Shown: positions 54,757 to 64,000 of the stretch, piece by piece
Position numbering within the stretch: position 1 is the first letter of the stretch
Layout of the letters: every line of letters begins with the position of its first letter
Assembly (NCBI GenBank): GCA_005116835.1
Contig: SWDM01000019.1
Span: 124,001 to 188,000, forward strand
Direction of reading: 5' to 3'
Source of the DNA: Nitrospira sp.
GTDB taxonomy: Bacteria > Nitrospirota > Nitrospiria > Nitrospirales > Nitrospiraceae
Length of the DNA: 64,000 bases
Made by a program: the position numbers and the translations under genes
The notes under the pieces: model-generated
Seen by the model: only the letters and a program-made list of their open reading frames with translations
What the model was told of the DNA's origin: nothing
Databases searched by the model: none

Positions 54757-56211
54757 ATGACTTCCCTGAAGCACATCGCTGTTCTTGGGGCAGGGCCTGG
54801 CGGGTATGTCGCAGCCATTCGGGCTGCTCAACTTGGCGCCCGCGTCACCGTTATCGAATCCCATGCGCTCGGCGGCGTCTGTTTGAATTGGGGTTGCATT
54901 CCCAGCAAAACCCTCCTGTCGGTCGTCGAACTCGGAGACAAGGTCAACAAAGCAGCGGACATGGGCCTAATGGTCCAAGGACCGGTCACGTATGACCTTG
55001 CTCGGATGGTTGCGCGGAAGAACAAGGTGGTGGCGACTCTCGTGAAGGGCATTGCGACGCTCTTTAAGTCCTGGAATATCGAACAAGTGCAAGGAACCGG
55101 ATCGCTACGGGATCACCGGACTGTTGCGGTAACGGCATCAGATGGAGGAGTACAGGACATTCAGGTTGACGCTATCGTAATTGCCACAGGGTCGTCCTGG
55201 CCGAACCTTCCACAGTTTCCGATCGATGGACAACAGCTCCTCACGAGTCAGCACCTCCTGGACTTGGAATGTATTCCCGCCAGTTTGCTTATCGTCGGTG
55301 GGGGAGTCGAAGGGTGCGAGTTTGCGGCACTCTATAGCGGTCTGGGGACGGAAGTGACCATGGTCGAATTGATGCCGCGCGTGCTTCCTCTGGAGGATGA
55401 GGACATCTCCTCCACGATGGAGCGAGAGCTGAAAAAACGTGGTGTAACGGTTCTGACTGGGACGACCGTCGAAAAGCTCGAACGGTCGGCGACGATGGTG
55501 ACCGCTCACCTCAAAGATGGCTCGCAGGTGGTGGCTGAAAAACTGCTGGTGTCCGTGGGTCGAGGAATGAACAGCAGAGGTATCGGGCTAGAACAGGTGG
55601 GAGTACAGACGGGACGACGAGGGGAGATTCTCGTTAACGAGCGGATGGAAACGACTGTGCCTGGCATCTACGCCATCGGCGATGTCGTCGGCAAGGCTAT
55701 GTTGGCGCATGTGGCTTCGGCGCAGGGTAAAGTCGCGGCTGAGAATATCATGGGGCATCAGGCGACGGTTCGCTACGATGTCATCCCAGCCGGAATCTTT
55801 ACCCTGCCGGAAATCGGTCGTGTGGGCTTGACGGAGCAGCAAGCCCGTGAACGAGTTCAGGCTGCCGGGCAGAATCCAGATATGACGATCAAAGTGGGAC
55901 GTTTTCGCTATGCAGGGTTGGGGAAGGCGCAAGCGACTGGGGATACGACAGGGTTGTTCAAGGTCATTGCCGAGTCGCCGAGCGGCAAAATTCTTGGTGT
56001 GCATATCGTCGGAGCCCATGCAGCCGATCTGGTGCATGAGGCGGCCATGGCGATGCAAGTGGGCGCGACAGTAGCGCAAATGGCGGAGATGATCCATGCC
56101 CATCCGACGTTGTCCGAGGGTCTGATGGAGGCAGCAGAAGATGTCGAAGGGATAGCAATTCATCAAGCAAGAAGAAAAGAGGTCGTAAAGTCATCAAGTC
56201 GTCAAGTCTGA
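54757..56211 (+). CDS. lpdA: Dihydrolipoyl dehydrogenase
   Basis: This is the E3/L protein that reoxidises dihydrolipoyl groups. The FAD-binding start VLGAGPGGYVAAIRAAQLGA, the redox pair in GGVCLNWGCIPSKTLL, the NAD fold LLIVGGGVEGCEFAALY and IYAIGDVVGKAMLAHVA are present. The C-terminal catalytic motif HAHPTLSEGLMEA also follows. The last nine or so residues (VVKSSSRQV) are encoded by an AAGTC-word repeat that overruns the usual end of the gene, so the C-terminal tail is atypical. Confidence 0.96.
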   Translation: MTSLKHIAVLGAGPGGYVAAIRAAQLGARVTVIESHALGGVCLNWGCIPSKTLLSVVELGDKVNKAADMGLMVQGPVTYDLARMVARKNKVVATLVKGIATLFKSWNIEQVQGTGSLRDHRTVAVTASDGGVQDIQVDAIVIATGSSWPNLPQFPIDGQQLLTSQHLLDLECIPASLLIVGGGVEGCEFAALYSGLGTEVTMVELMPRVLPLEDEDISSTMERELKKRGVTVLTGTTVEKLERSATMVTAHLKDGSQVVAEKLLVSVGRGMNSRGIGLEQVGVQTGRRGEILVNERMETTVPGIYAIGDVVGKAMLAHVASAQGKVAAENIMGHQATVRYDVIPAGIFTLPEIGRVGLTEQQARERVQAAGQNPDMTIKVGRFRYAGLGKAQATGDTTGLFKVIAESPSGKILGVHIVGAHAADLVHEAAMAMQVGATVAQMAEMIHAHPTLSEGLMEAAEDVEGIAIHQARRKEVVKSSSRQV

Positions 56212-56318
56212 AAGTCGTCAGGTCATAAAGTCTTCGGATATTAGACTTGATGACATTCGACTTTGGACATTCGATGTTCGACATTCGACTTTACGACTTT
56301 TGACATTTGACCTGAAGA
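56181..56318. repeat. AAGTC/GACTT word repeat, copy 2
   Basis: The left half is AAGTCATCAAGTCGTCAAGTC and AAAGTCGTCAGGTCATAAAG words. The right half is GACTTGATGACATTCGACTT, GGACATTCGATGTTCGACAT and ACGACTTTTGACATTTGACC. The halves are roughly complementary. The left edge encodes the end of LpdA, and the right edge stops just before the comEA-like ATG. It is related to the trpE-trpG spacer. Confidence 0.75.
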
Positions 56319-56320
56319 CT

Positions 56321-56797
56321 ATGCTGTATTCTTTATTCATTAAGCTCGGGATGTTCGTGGCGACTATGGGAGTCGTCTTCTGGATTGGGTGGACCCTGCC
56401 TGGCTCATTCGATCGAACGCACGAGGTCACTGCCGACTCGTCTGAGGATAGGCAGGCTGAGATGGCGTTCAACGAGGAGAGTGCGACGGCGGCGAGCCCA
56501 TCTCCTGCAGGCATGTCGTCAGAGCGTCAGACGATTGCCGCGATTCCAAAACGGCCATCCAAGGGGCGACTTGATTTGAATCGGGCGACAAAGCAAGATT
56601 TCGATGCATTGCCTGGGGTCGGCCCAAAGTTGGCAGAGCGGATCCTGAAGCATCGGCAATCGGTCGGGGTTTTCCAATCGCTTGACGATTTGCTAGAGGT
56701 GAAGGGTATCGGGAAAAAGACGTTTGAGCGCATTCGTCCATTGGTCACGGTGACGCCAAGCGATCAGTCTGTAGAGAGGGTGAAACAGGCGACATGA
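56321..56797 (+). CDS. ComEA-like helix-hairpin-helix protein
   Basis: The 158-residue protein has one N-terminal membrane helix (about 9-30), a low-complexity linker, and a C-terminal double helix-hairpin-helix (about 88-150). That domain reads [20 protein letters not shown], then [20 protein letters not shown] and [15 protein letters not shown]. This is the ComEA-type DNA-binding module that hands DNA to ComEC. The ATG at 56321 follows the repeat directly; no clear Shine-Dalgarno sequence is seen. It overlaps tyrS by four bases. Confidence 0.88.
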   Translation: MLYSLFIKLGMFVATMGVVFWIGWTLPGSFDRTHEVTADSSEDRQAEMAFNEESATAASPSPAGMSSERQTIAAIPKRPSKGRLDLNRATKQDFDALPGVGPKLAERILKHRQSVGVFQSLDDLLEVKGIGKKTFERIRPLVTVTPSDQSVERVKQAT

Positions 56798-58002
56798 GCG
56801 AGCTTTCCCGCCAACTTGAATTAATTCATCGCGGCGCCGTGGAGGTGATCCAGCAGGCCGAACTTGAATCGAAGCTCACGCGTTCCTTGAAGGAGAACCG
56901 TCCGTTGCGTGTGAAGGCTGGATTCGATCCGACTGCGCCGGACCTCCATCTGGGCCATACGGTTTTGATCCACAAGCTGAAGCATTTCCAGGAACTGGGC
57001 CACCAAGTCATTTTCTTGATCGGCGATTTTACCGGCATGATCGGCGATCCAACCGGCCAATCCGAAACACGCGTTGCGCTCTCTAAAGAGAAGGTACTGG
57101 AGAATGCCAAGACCTACGAGCGGCAGATTTTTAAAATCCTGGATCCTGCGAAGACCCTGGTTGAATTTAATAGCCGGTGGATGGGTACGATGACCGCGGA
57201 AGGGTTAATCCATCTGAGCGCGCATAGCAGTGTCGCGCGGATGCTTGAACGGGACGATTTTCATAAACGCTATCACGAGCAGAAACCGATCAGCATCCAT
57301 GAGTTCATGTATCCTCTCGTGCAGGGCTACGATTCCGTCGCGCTCAAGTCCGATGTCGAACTGGGGGGTACCGATCAGAAGTTCAATCTGTTGATGGGGC
57401 GTGAGTTGCAACGGGACTATGGCCAAGAACCCCAAGTGGTGATTACGATGCCGCTGCTTGAGGGGACGGACGGTGTGAAGAAAATGAGCAAGAGCGTCGG
57501 GAACTACATCGCGCTGGAAGAGGCGCCGAACGAGATGTTCGGCAAGCTCATGTCGATCAGTGACACGTTGATGTTTCGGTACTATGAGCTGCTCACGACG
57601 GAAGATTTGGCCGGAATCAAGGCGGCCCATCCGATGGAGGCGAAGCAAGCCCTCGCAGCGTTGATCGTGGCTCGGTATAACGGGGCGGAAGCCGGCCAAC
57701 AAGCGAGGGCGGCGTTTCAGCAGAAATTCCAGGAACGGGAATTTCCTAGCGAGCCGGACGTGCGGTTGACCTTGACCCTAGCAGACTTACGAGAAGGGCA
57801 GACCATCGGTCTTGTCGATCTGGTGACCAAAACAGGACTTGTGCCAAGTAAAAGCGAGGCCCGACGGCTGATTATTCAAGGGGGTCTGGAGGTCGATGAC
57901 CAGAAGCAGAGCGACGCGAATGCCCTGTTATCGATTGTGCCAGGAAGAGCGTATCGTCTGAAGGTTGGGCGCAGAAAGTTCGCGCTGGTGGAACTGCGTT
58001 AA
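56794..58002 (+). CDS. tyrS: Tyrosyl-tRNA synthetase
   Basis: TyrS charges tRNA-Tyr. This 402-residue class I enzyme has [20 protein letters not shown] with the HIGH-equivalent HLGH, and [13 protein letters not shown]. The selectivity segment is [20 protein letters not shown], followed by [14 protein letters not shown] with the KMSKS loop. A C-terminal S4 domain follows ([18 protein letters not shown]). It is of the TyrZ-like type with the short KMSKS spacing. It is convergent with the giant adhesin gene. Confidence 0.97.
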   Translation: MSELSRQLELIHRGAVEVIQQAELESKLTRSLKENRPLRVKAGFDPTAPDLHLGHTVLIHKLKHFQELGHQVIFLIGDFTGMIGDPTGQSETRVALSKEKVLENAKTYERQIFKILDPAKTLVEFNSRWMGTMTAEGLIHLSAHSSVARMLERDDFHKRYHEQKPISIHEFMYPLVQGYDSVALKSDVELGGTDQKFNLLMGRELQRDYGQEPQVVITMPLLEGTDGVKKMSKSVGNYIALEEAPNEMFGKLMSISDTLMFRYYELLTTEDLAGIKAAHPMEAKQALAALIVARYNGAEAGQQARAAFQQKFQEREFPSEPDVRLTLTLADLREGQTIGLVDLVTKTGLVPSKSEARRLIIQGGLEVDDQKQSDANALLSIVPGRAYRLKVGRRKFALVELR

Positions 58003-58057
58003 TTTCCCTTACAAGAAGCGTACTGACTAAAGCAGCCCCTCACGAACAAGTCTCTCG

Positions 58058-58096
58058 CTTACAGGGTCAAGAGGAGTATCCTCATGACCCTGTAAG
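58058..58096. terminator. Long hairpin between convergent tyrS and adhesin gene
   Basis: CTTACAGGGTCA pairs perfectly with TGACCCTGTAAG. Inside it GAGGA pairs with TCCTC around GTA, leaving only an A-A mismatch in a 17-pair stem. No T run follows on either strand, but the position between two converging genes fits a shared transcription end. Confidence 0.6.
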
Positions 58097-58107
58097 TCTG
58101 CAATCGT

Positions 58108-61100
58108 CTACAACAGGAAATTGGTGGCGCTCAGGACGTCGTCGGTCTTGACCTCGATCTGGAAGTCCACCACGCTGTCGCCGTTGATATCGCCCTGCAC
58201 GAGATATCCGCCCGCGTTCAAGGTCAGGACGAGCTGGCCGGCGACCCCGCTGAACCCAGACACGATCACGAAGGCGTTGTTTCCGACGGCGGCGGTATTC
58301 GCGTCGATCTGAGACAGATCGATTTTGTCGCCTTCGGACACGCTGAAGTCATTGATCTTGTCCTGCACCGTTACCGTGGAGTCCGAGACCAGGGTGTACT
58401 GGAAGGTATCGGCACCCGCGCCGCCTGTCAGATCGTCTCGATCTGCGCCGCCGGCCAGGATGTCGTTGCCGTCCCCGCCGTCGATCGTATCTTGGCCTGC
58501 GCCACCAAAGATCGTATCGGTTCCGCCGCCCGAGCTGACGTCGTCGTCACCGGCCTGACCGTAGATCGTATCGTTGGTATCGGCCGTCGTGATGATGTCA
58601 TCACCGGTGGTTCCCATGATCGATCCTGCCGGAGGCGCTTCCGGTGCGCCAAGCACCGTCACCGTGACGCGTGCCGTCGAGAGCGCCCCGCTGCTGTCCC
58701 TCATGGTGTAGGTGAACGTGTCGAGGGCTACTCCACTGTCCAGATATTGGAACGCCTGGCCGACGGTATAGACCACGCCAGACCCATCGGCTGCGATGGT
58801 TGCGGTCCCCTGCAGGCCTGTTGTATCCAGTGAGACGATCGTCTTTGTATCGCCGGCATCCAGATCCGTATCGTTGGCCAAGACGTTAAGAGCCAAGGCC
58901 GCGGCATCCTCGGAGATCGTGAGCCCATCGTTCACGGCCACTGGGCCATCATTGGCGCCAACGACGGTAACCGTTACAGTCCCAGTGGACTGGGCTCCTT
59001 TGCTGTCCTGAATCGTGTAGCTGAAGCTCTCGGTCGCTGGTGCCCCCGCTTTCTGATTCTGGAATGCGTTGCCAACGGTGTAGACGATGTTGCCGTCCTG
59101 GACCGATGCTGTCCCTTGCAGACCGGCGGTATTGATTCCCACGAGGCTAAAACTATCGCCAGCCTCGCTGTCTGCGTCGCTGTCGTTCGCCAGCACATCG
59201 ATCGATACCGGCGCACCGTTTTCAGTGGCCGTGGCGCTATCGGCTGCGGCGACTGGCGTCTGGTTGGTCCCGGTGACGGTCACCGTGACCGTCGCGGTCG
59301 ACTGCAGGCCCAGGCTATCCTGCATGGTGTAGGTAAACGTCTCTGTTGCCGTTTGGCCGAAGGTCAGATTGAGCAGCGAACCACCAGCCGTATACGTCAC
59401 CGCACCCCCGCCCACCGCAATCGCCACCGAGCCTTGCAGGCCGCTGCCGTCGACCGCGACAACGGTCTTGGTGTCGGGGATATCCACGGGCGTCGCGTCA
59501 ACGACAACGTCAAGCAGATCGACGATCGGCGGCTGTGGCGGGACGACGCGCTTGTCGGGATCCGTGTCGTTCGCGAGCACGTCGATGGTGAGCGGCGCGC
59601 TGTCGGCCACGACGGTTGCGCTGTCGTTCACCGCAGAGGGCGCGTCGTTCACGCCAGTCACTGTGACGGTCACCACACCAGTTGATCCGCCGGCGAGCGT
59701 GTAACGGAAGGTGTCGACGCCGACCTCGCCCTGGTTAAGGCTTTGCAATGGCGTGTAAAGGATGCTCTGCCCATCCGCGGCGATCGACACCTGGCCGAGC
59801 AAACGCGGGAAGCCTGGCGCGAACCCGTATTGGGTGTTGCCCGTTGCACTGCCGATCACGAAATAACCGCCGAACTGACCGCTGCCGTCGACCGAGTCGA
59901 TCGTCAGGGCGCCGCCGGGGTTCGCGTCGTTGGTATCGTTCGCCAGCACGTTGATGGTGATCGCTCCGCCATCCTCCGCAGCCACCGCATGGTCGGCCAC
60001 CGCCTTAGGCCCATCGGTCACGCCTGTGACCGTTAGGGTCACCGTCGCTGTCGATTGCGCTCCGGCGCGATCTCGCATCGTATAGGTGAAGGTCTCGGTA
60101 GCGGTTTCCCCCGCTATCAATGATTGGAAGGCCGACCCCGCTGAGTATAGAATCCCCGCCCCATTCGTCGCCACCCTGACAGTCCCGGCCAAACCAGTGC
60201 CGTTGACCGACACGATCGTCTTCATATCGCCCGCATCTGCGTCCGTATCGTTCGCCAACACTCTCAGCAACACGTTATTCGCGTCTTCCGTCACGGTCAG
60301 CGTATCCACATTGGCCACCGGCGCATCGTTCGCGCCCGTGACGATCACGGTCACGGCGGCTGTCGAAACAGCGCCGTTGCCGTCCTGCACGGTGTAGCTG
60401 AATCGTTCCGTCGCCGTCTGCCCTGTCCGGAGGGATTGGAATATATTGCCGACACTGTAGACCACACCTTGGCCGCCTTCATCAATCGTGGCCGTGCCCC
60501 GCAGCCCAGTGGTATTCAGCGACAGCACCCGCTTCGTATCGCCGGCATCGGCATCACGATCGTTGTTCAACACATTCAACAGGACCGGCGCACTGTCTTC
60601 AGAGGCGGCCGCACTATCCGCCACAGCCACCGGCACATCGTTCACGCCTGTCACCGTGACCGTGACCGTCGTGGCTGACTGAGCCCCAAGGGTATCAACC
60701 ACGGTGTAGGTGAACTGCTCCGTCGCCGTCTCGCCTGCGCGCAGCTGCTGGAATGCCTGGCCCACCGTGTAGATGATACCAGTGCCGCCCGGTGCGATCG
60801 CTACCTTACCCTGGAGGCCTGTATTGCTGAGACTGTGCACCGACTTGCCCTGACCTGCGTCCGGGTCGAGATCGTTTGCCAATACATCGATCGTGACCGG
60901 TCCACCATTTTCCGTGGCGGTGGCCACATCGGCCACTGCCACCGGCGCGATATTGTCGGCGGCGATCACCACCGTGACCGTCGCCGTCGATTGCACACCG
61001 GCCGAATCTTGAATCGTGTAGCTGAACGTTTCTGTGGCCGTTTCACCCGGCGGTAAATTCAGGAATGCGTCACCCACCGTATAGATGAGGCTGGCGCCAC

Positions 61101-63126
61101 CTGGCGCCAGCGCGACCGTGCCCTGCAAGCCGGTCGTATCGAGCGCCACGACTGTCTTGGTATCCCCAGCATCGGGATCCGTATCGTTCGCCAACATATT
61201 GATCGACACCGGCGCGGCGTTCTTTCCGATGGTGATTTGGTCCGCCACCGCGGTGGGTGCATCGTTCACACCCGTGATGGTCACGACCAGACTCGATGAC
61301 GATGTAGCTCCAGCTGCATCCCGCATGGTGTAGAAAATCGTTTCGGTGAGTACTTGACCTGCCCTCAGCGCCTGAAGGGCCTGGGTCGGCGTATAGACGA
61401 CGCCTTGACCGTCCGGCGCGATCGACACGGCGCCTCGGATTGCCGGAATAGCAGGGGTGACAACGAACGTGGTGAATGTCGAGGTATTAGCCGACGTAAT
61501 CACAATTTGAGACGGACGCCCGTTGCCGTCGACGGCGGTCACGGTCTTCGTGTCGCCCGCATCGGGATCTTGGTCGTTGGCGAGCACATTCACGGTGATG
61601 GCCCCGGTATCTTCAGACACTGACACGCGATCGCCGATGGCCACAGGCGCATCGTTGACACCGGTAATCATGACTGTCACGGTCGCCGTGGACTGCACGC
61701 CGGCGCTATCTACGACGGTATAGCGGAACTGATCGGTCGCCGTTTCACCAGTTGGCAGCACTTGATTCGGCGAGTAATAGATCATCGGAACCCCGCCGCT
61801 GGAGGCAAACGCCGTCGTTCCAACCGTCCCGGTCCTATCGATGGACAGAACCCGCAGCGCATCGCCGGCATCCGGATCCGTATCGTTCGCCAGGACGTTG
61901 ATCAGAATGGCTTGATGTTCTTGAGCCGACGCGCTGTCCGCGACGGCCACCGGACCATCGTTCGTGCCGGTGATCGTTACCGACACCACCGCAGTCGAAG
62001 TGGCGCCGTCCGTATCCCGCATCGTGTAGCTAAAGGTCTCCGTCGCGGTGGTTCCGGCTGTCAATGAATTGAACGCTTGCCCAACTGAGTACAGCAGGCT
62101 AGTACCATTTGGGGCTATGGATACAGTCCCTTGCAGGCCTTGGCTGCTTACCCCCACGATCGTCTTCGCGTCGCCGGCGTTTGCATCCGTATCGTTCGCG
62201 AGCACATCGATCACAATGTCCAGACCGTTTTCCTGCGCCGAAGCCGTATCAGCCACGGCGACCGGCGCGGCGTTCACAGAGACGACACCGCCTGCGATGG
62301 AACCGGCATTGACGATAGGGAGTGGCCCATTGTTGACGGTCAAGGCGCCGACCAGATCGGTCGCTATTGCCGTGAACGAGGCTAACGAACCTGCCGCGTT
62401 AATATTATTGAGCGTGAGGCGCCCATTTCCATCGGCGTTCGTCGTAATGGTCAGTGCCGTGGTCGCATCCGTTCCGGTCAGATGCACATCCCAGAGCTCG
62501 CCGTTCTTCACGACTTCGCCTGTGCCTGGTCCGGTGAGGCTGAATGTGGCGACGGTGCTGTCTGCGTCTCGCAGCGTCAGTGGCGTCTGGCCGGTCTTGC
62601 CTGGCACGGAACCGAACTGCCAGGCCACGTTGAGGGTACCACCGACAGCGACGTTGTTCGTTTCGCTGTTTTCGACAGTCGTATTGGCGTCGTCGACTTT
62701 GGCGAGCAACTGATAGGTTCCAGGGTCAAGCTGGGTTGAGATTGTGAATGGAACAGTAAAATCTTTCGATTGTCCGGCACTGACCCCGCCACCACTCACG
62801 GCAGTACCGATCAGGATATCGGACTCATCGAGTGTCGAGTCCTGTGAAATGTAGACCCCGACTTCCATACCATTGGAGTCCAGGGTGCCTTGGTTCACCA
62901 CCTGGACGATGGCAGAGCCTGCGCTCCCCTCAAGCGCGGGATTCGGCAGAACGGAAGATTGGATGACGCCGCTCAGATCGGCAGCCAGTAAGATGCGTGA
63001 TTCCAGCGGCTCAAGCTGAAAGGCACTGACAGACCGATGCGCTGATGCTCTTGCCCGTTGACGGCGCCAGCCCGCCAGGTAGACTCGAAGCGACTGTAAG
63101 AATGATGGGGGATCGATGGTGCGCAT
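58108..63126 (-). CDS. Giant secreted RTX/VCBS-type repeat protein
   Basis: This 1672-residue predicted surface or secreted adhesin begins with a basic segment and an LEPR-XLL-like motif (FQLEPLESRILLAADLSG, about residues 36-53). A CARDB-type Ig-like domain (about 60-165) follows. About eleven tandem cadherin/VCBS-like repeats of roughly 100 residues come next, each with a VLANDTDPDAGD-like calcium site and a TVTGVNDAPVA-like linker. The C-terminus has RTX nonapeptides (GGAGQDTIDGGDGNDIL) and ends ATNFLL, typical of type I secretion substrates. No secretion genes are in the window. One repeat (about residues 1210-1310) carries an extra Val/Pro-rich insert (KRVVPPQPPIVDLLDVVV). Confidence 0.9.
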   Translation of the reverse strand: MRTIDPPSFLQSLRVYLAGWRRQRARASAHRSVSAFQLEPLESRILLAADLSGVIQSSVLPNPALEGSAGSAIVQVVNQGTLDSNGMEVGVYISQDSTLDESDILIGTAVSGGGVSAGQSKDFTVPFTISTQLDPGTYQLLAKVDDANTTVENSETNNVAVGGTLNVAWQFGSVPGKTGQTPLTLRDADSTVATFSLTGPGTGEVVKNGELWDVHLTGTDATTALTITTNADGNGRLTLNNINAAGSLASFTAIATDLVGALTVNNGPLPIVNAGSIAGGVVSVNAAPVAVADTASAQENGLDIVIDVLANDTDANAGDAKTIVGVSSQGLQGTVSIAPNGTSLLYSVGQAFNSLTAGTTATETFSYTMRDTDGATSTAVVSVTITGTNDGPVAVADSASAQEHQAILINVLANDTDPDAGDALRVLSIDRTGTVGTTAFASSGGVPMIYYSPNQVLPTGETATDQFRYTVVDSAGVQSTATVTVMITGVNDAPVAIGDRVSVSEDTGAITVNVLANDQDPDAGDTKTVTAVDGNGRPSQIVITSANTSTFTTFVVTPAIPAIRGAVSIAPDGQGVVYTPTQALQALRAGQVLTETIFYTMRDAAGATSSSSLVVTITGVNDAPTAVADQITIGKNAAPVSINMLANDTDPDAGDTKTVVALDTTGLQGTVALAPGGASLIYTVGDAFLNLPPGETATETFSYTIQDSAGVQSTATVTVVIAADNIAPVAVADVATATENGGPVTIDVLANDLDPDAGQGKSVHSLSNTGLQGKVAIAPGGTGIIYTVGQAFQQLRAGETATEQFTYTVVDTLGAQSATTVTVTVTGVNDVPVAVADSAAASEDSAPVLLNVLNNDRDADAGDTKRVLSLNTTGLRGTATIDEGGQGVVYSVGNIFQSLRTGQTATERFSYTVQDGNGAVSTAAVTVIVTGANDAPVANVDTLTVTEDANNVLLRVLANDTDADAGDMKTIVSVNGTGLAGTVRVATNGAGILYSAGSAFQSLIAGETATETFTYTMRDRAGAQSTATVTLTVTGVTDGPKAVADHAVAAEDGGAITINVLANDTNDANPGGALTIDSVDGSGQFGGYFVIGSATGNTQYGFAPGFPRLLGQVSIAADGQSILYTPLQSLNQGEVGVDTFRYTLAGGSTGVVTVTVTGVNDAPSAVNDSATVVADSAPLTIDVLANDTDPDKRVVPPQPPIVDLLDVVVDATPVDIPDTKTVVAVDGSGLQGSVAIAVGGGAVTYTAGGSLLNLTFGQTATETFTYTMQDSLGLQSTATVTVTVTGTNQTPVAAADSATATENGAPVSIDVLANDSDADSEAGDSFSLVGINTAGLQGTASVQDGNIVYTVGNAFQNQKAGAPATESFSYTIQDSKGAQSTGTVTVTVVGANDGPVAVNDGLTISEDAAALALNVLANDTDLDAGDTKTIVSLDTTGLQGTATIAADGSGVVYTVGQAFQYLDSGVALDTFTYTMRDSSGALSTARVTVTVLGAPEAPPAGSIMGTTGDDIITTADTNDTIYGQAGDDDVSSGGGTDTIFGGAGQDTIDGGDGNDILAGGADRDDLTGGAGADTFQYTLVSDSTVTVQDKINDFSVSEGDKIDLSQIDANTAAVGNNAFVIVSGFSGVAGQLVLTLNAGGYLVQGDINGDSVVDFQIEVKTDDVLSATNFLL

Positions 63127-63501
63127 TTTTTAGACTCCGATATAGTTCGATATAGCTTTGGTTAGGGAACGTCTGATTAATTTCCTTTTCGTCGAGCAAT
63201 CGGTTCTTGGGGTGGTCAATTAGGGCTATCCGTCCTTAGTGCAGTGATGTAGTGGGACATAATGCCAATGTAGGGAGACATAATACTTATGTAGGGGGTA
63301 CATAATACTCGTGGATCCCTTCCGTCAAGAGAGAGGAAATACGTACCTGTTAGGTTAGACGATGGTCTTGCGTTGGCGTAAACGAAATAGAGAGATTTTT
63401 TCAGGATGGATGCCAGCTCATGATCACACCACATTTCATGTCGGCTGTGGAGCCAGCAGCTTCCTATGAGACCTTTCCCTCAAACGTTCTTTGCGCCGTC
63501 G
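63127..63501. other. Regulatory spacer upstream of the adhesin gene
   Basis: No gene is supported in these 375 bases. The only marked structure is the triple inverted-repeat array at 63247-63311. A minus-strand frame 63216-63434 merely translates that array. Confidence 0.5.
63247..63311. promoter_or_regulatory. Three-site operator-like array
   Basis: Three consecutive units start at 63247, 63268 and 63289 (21-base steps): ATGTAGTGGGACATAATGCC, ATGTAGGGAGACATAATACT and ATGTAGGGGGTACATAATAC. Each contains the inverted repeat ATGT-N6/7-ACAT. The 21-base spacing is two helical turns, so bound dimers would lie on one face. The array is about 120-185 bases upstream of the adhesin start. Confidence 0.65.
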
Positions 63502-63984
63502 TCAGGCGCGAGTCTCGCGTTTCTTTACCGGGGGCGTCACTGGTGGAGATTGAATGCGGGAAGACAGTTCCTTGTCCGTCACTGACTGATCCGACCATGG
63601 CTGAGGATGGTCCGTCAGGTGCTGGAGCATTCTGGTCTGCATATGGGGAACCAACTGTGTTTGCCACCTGTGAACGAGCGTAGGATCCGCCGTCCATTTC
63701 AGCACCCGTTGGGCCCGCTCGACAGTCAATGGATGGAGCGGATCATTGAACGTGTCTCCGAGGGAGGCGGTCAGCGTCGGGTGATTGATTACGGTTTGAG
63801 CATAGGCGCGCACGTTCGCGTCCAGGCGAAACGAGAGCATCAGCACGGTCGTCAGCTCGTCTAGGATCGTGGAGGGTTCGGACGATTCGAGGCCCCACTG
63901 AGACTGGGAGAGCTGGGACATTTCCTGAAACAGCGAGTAGACGAGGGCGTCGGATGCCTGCGTCTTGTCTTGAAAGGTCTGCAT
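63502..63984 (-). CDS. Unknown protein, possibly continuing past the window edge
   Basis: The 160-residue frame (from the ATG at 63984) is open to the end of the window, so the true start may lie outside. It is helical and Gln/Leu-rich (LVYSLFQEMSQLSQSQWGL, ILDELTTVLMLSFRL) with a C-terminal hydrophilic tail ending PPVKKRETRA. No family is recognised. It runs in the same direction as the adhesin gene, 375 bases upstream of it; a relation is possible but not shown. Confidence 0.55.
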   Translation of the reverse strand: MQTFQDKTQASDALVYSLFQEMSQLSQSQWGLESSEPSTILDELTTVLMLSFRLDANVRAYAQTVINHPTLTASLGDTFNDPLHPLTVERAQRVLKWTADPTLVHRWQTQLVPHMQTRMLQHLTDHPQPWSDQSVTDKELSSRIQSPPVTPPVKKRETRA

Positions 63985-64000
63985 GAGCTGCCTGGCATAT

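Noticed and set aside
59116-59685. Plus-strand frames opposite the adhesin (several, up to 221 codons near 62048)
   Set aside because: They arise from the repetitive, high-GC coding strand of the adhesin and repeat with its period.
58700-62300. CRISPR-like regularity inside the adhesin gene
   Set aside because: The period of about 300 bases is coding repetition with protein-level conservation, not short repeats with spacers.

Overview
The window reads as a chromosomal segment of a Gram-negative bacterium, most likely a Nitrospira-type member of the Nitrospirota. This is inferred from the gene set and gene style and was not tested by a database search. Supporting signs are outer-membrane lipoprotein genes (lnt, lolC/E, lolD, pal), a complete trp operon, a bacterial topoisomerase VI pair, a hemA-hemC-cobA/hemD-hemB haem block, a fused uroporphyrinogen-III methyltransferase/synthase and moderately GC-rich coding sequence. 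Most of the window is housekeeping DNA with tight operons and many 1-8 base overlaps.

Layout. 0-7.5 kb (+): a LysM lipoprotein followed by trpE-G-D-C-F-B-A. 7.5-10.9 kb: small exported proteins, a lipoprotein and an outer-membrane barrel protein. 10.9-17.2 kb (-): lnt-prfB-lysS-lolC/E-lolD, with an intact programmed +1 frameshift in prfB. 17.4-22.3 kb (+): pal, a YajG-like lipoprotein, a 6S RNA gene recognised from its structure, and top6B-top6A. 22.5-27.95 kb: an accessory island holding decayed fragments, several repeat families, a three-gene cassette (unknown protein, ParA-like ATPase, RelA/SpoT-type synthetase), a frameshifted small gene and a HicB-HicA pair. 27.9-32.9 kb (-): argJ, argC, rplM-rpsI, two bifunctional-nuclease paralogues and a YggX-like protein. 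33.0-35.3 kb: tRNA-Leu, an exported protein, a TusA-like protein and rsmI. 35.4-46.5 kb (+): ccsA/hemX, hemA, hemC, cobA-hemD, a CBS protein, hemB, ribF, tilS, hpt, ftsH. 46.8-52.7 kb (+): folP, glmM, comEC, mtnA. 52.7-53.6 kb (-): a HepT-MntA type toxin-antitoxin pair with a previously unlisted 51-codon ORF. 53.8-58.0 kb (+): ndk, gcvH, lpdA, comEA-like, tyrS. 58.1-64 kb (-): a 1672-residue RTX/VCBS-type adhesin with a three-site operator-like array upstream, then an unknown protein reaching the window edge.

The most unusual non-coding content is a set of dispersed intergenic repeats. One family has five copies of a roughly 70-120 base quasi-hairpin built from variants of a GT-rich word (TTTGGTT) and its AC-rich complement. 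A second, two-copy family is built from AAGTC/GACTT words. A third, MITE-like, has three copies with AGGATGCT ends, and two of those copies supply the TAG stop codon of the neighbouring gene (lolD, argJ). Repeats also reach into coding ends: the LpdA C-terminus and the HemC start.

The best candidate for an undescribed system is the 23.9-26.2 kb cassette. It combines a probable winged-helix protein, a deviant-Walker ParA-like ATPase and a small RelA/SpoT-fold nucleotide synthetase, is translationally coupled, has its own promoter, and sits among mobile remnants next to a toxin-antitoxin pair. A defence or abortive-infection role is an inference only.
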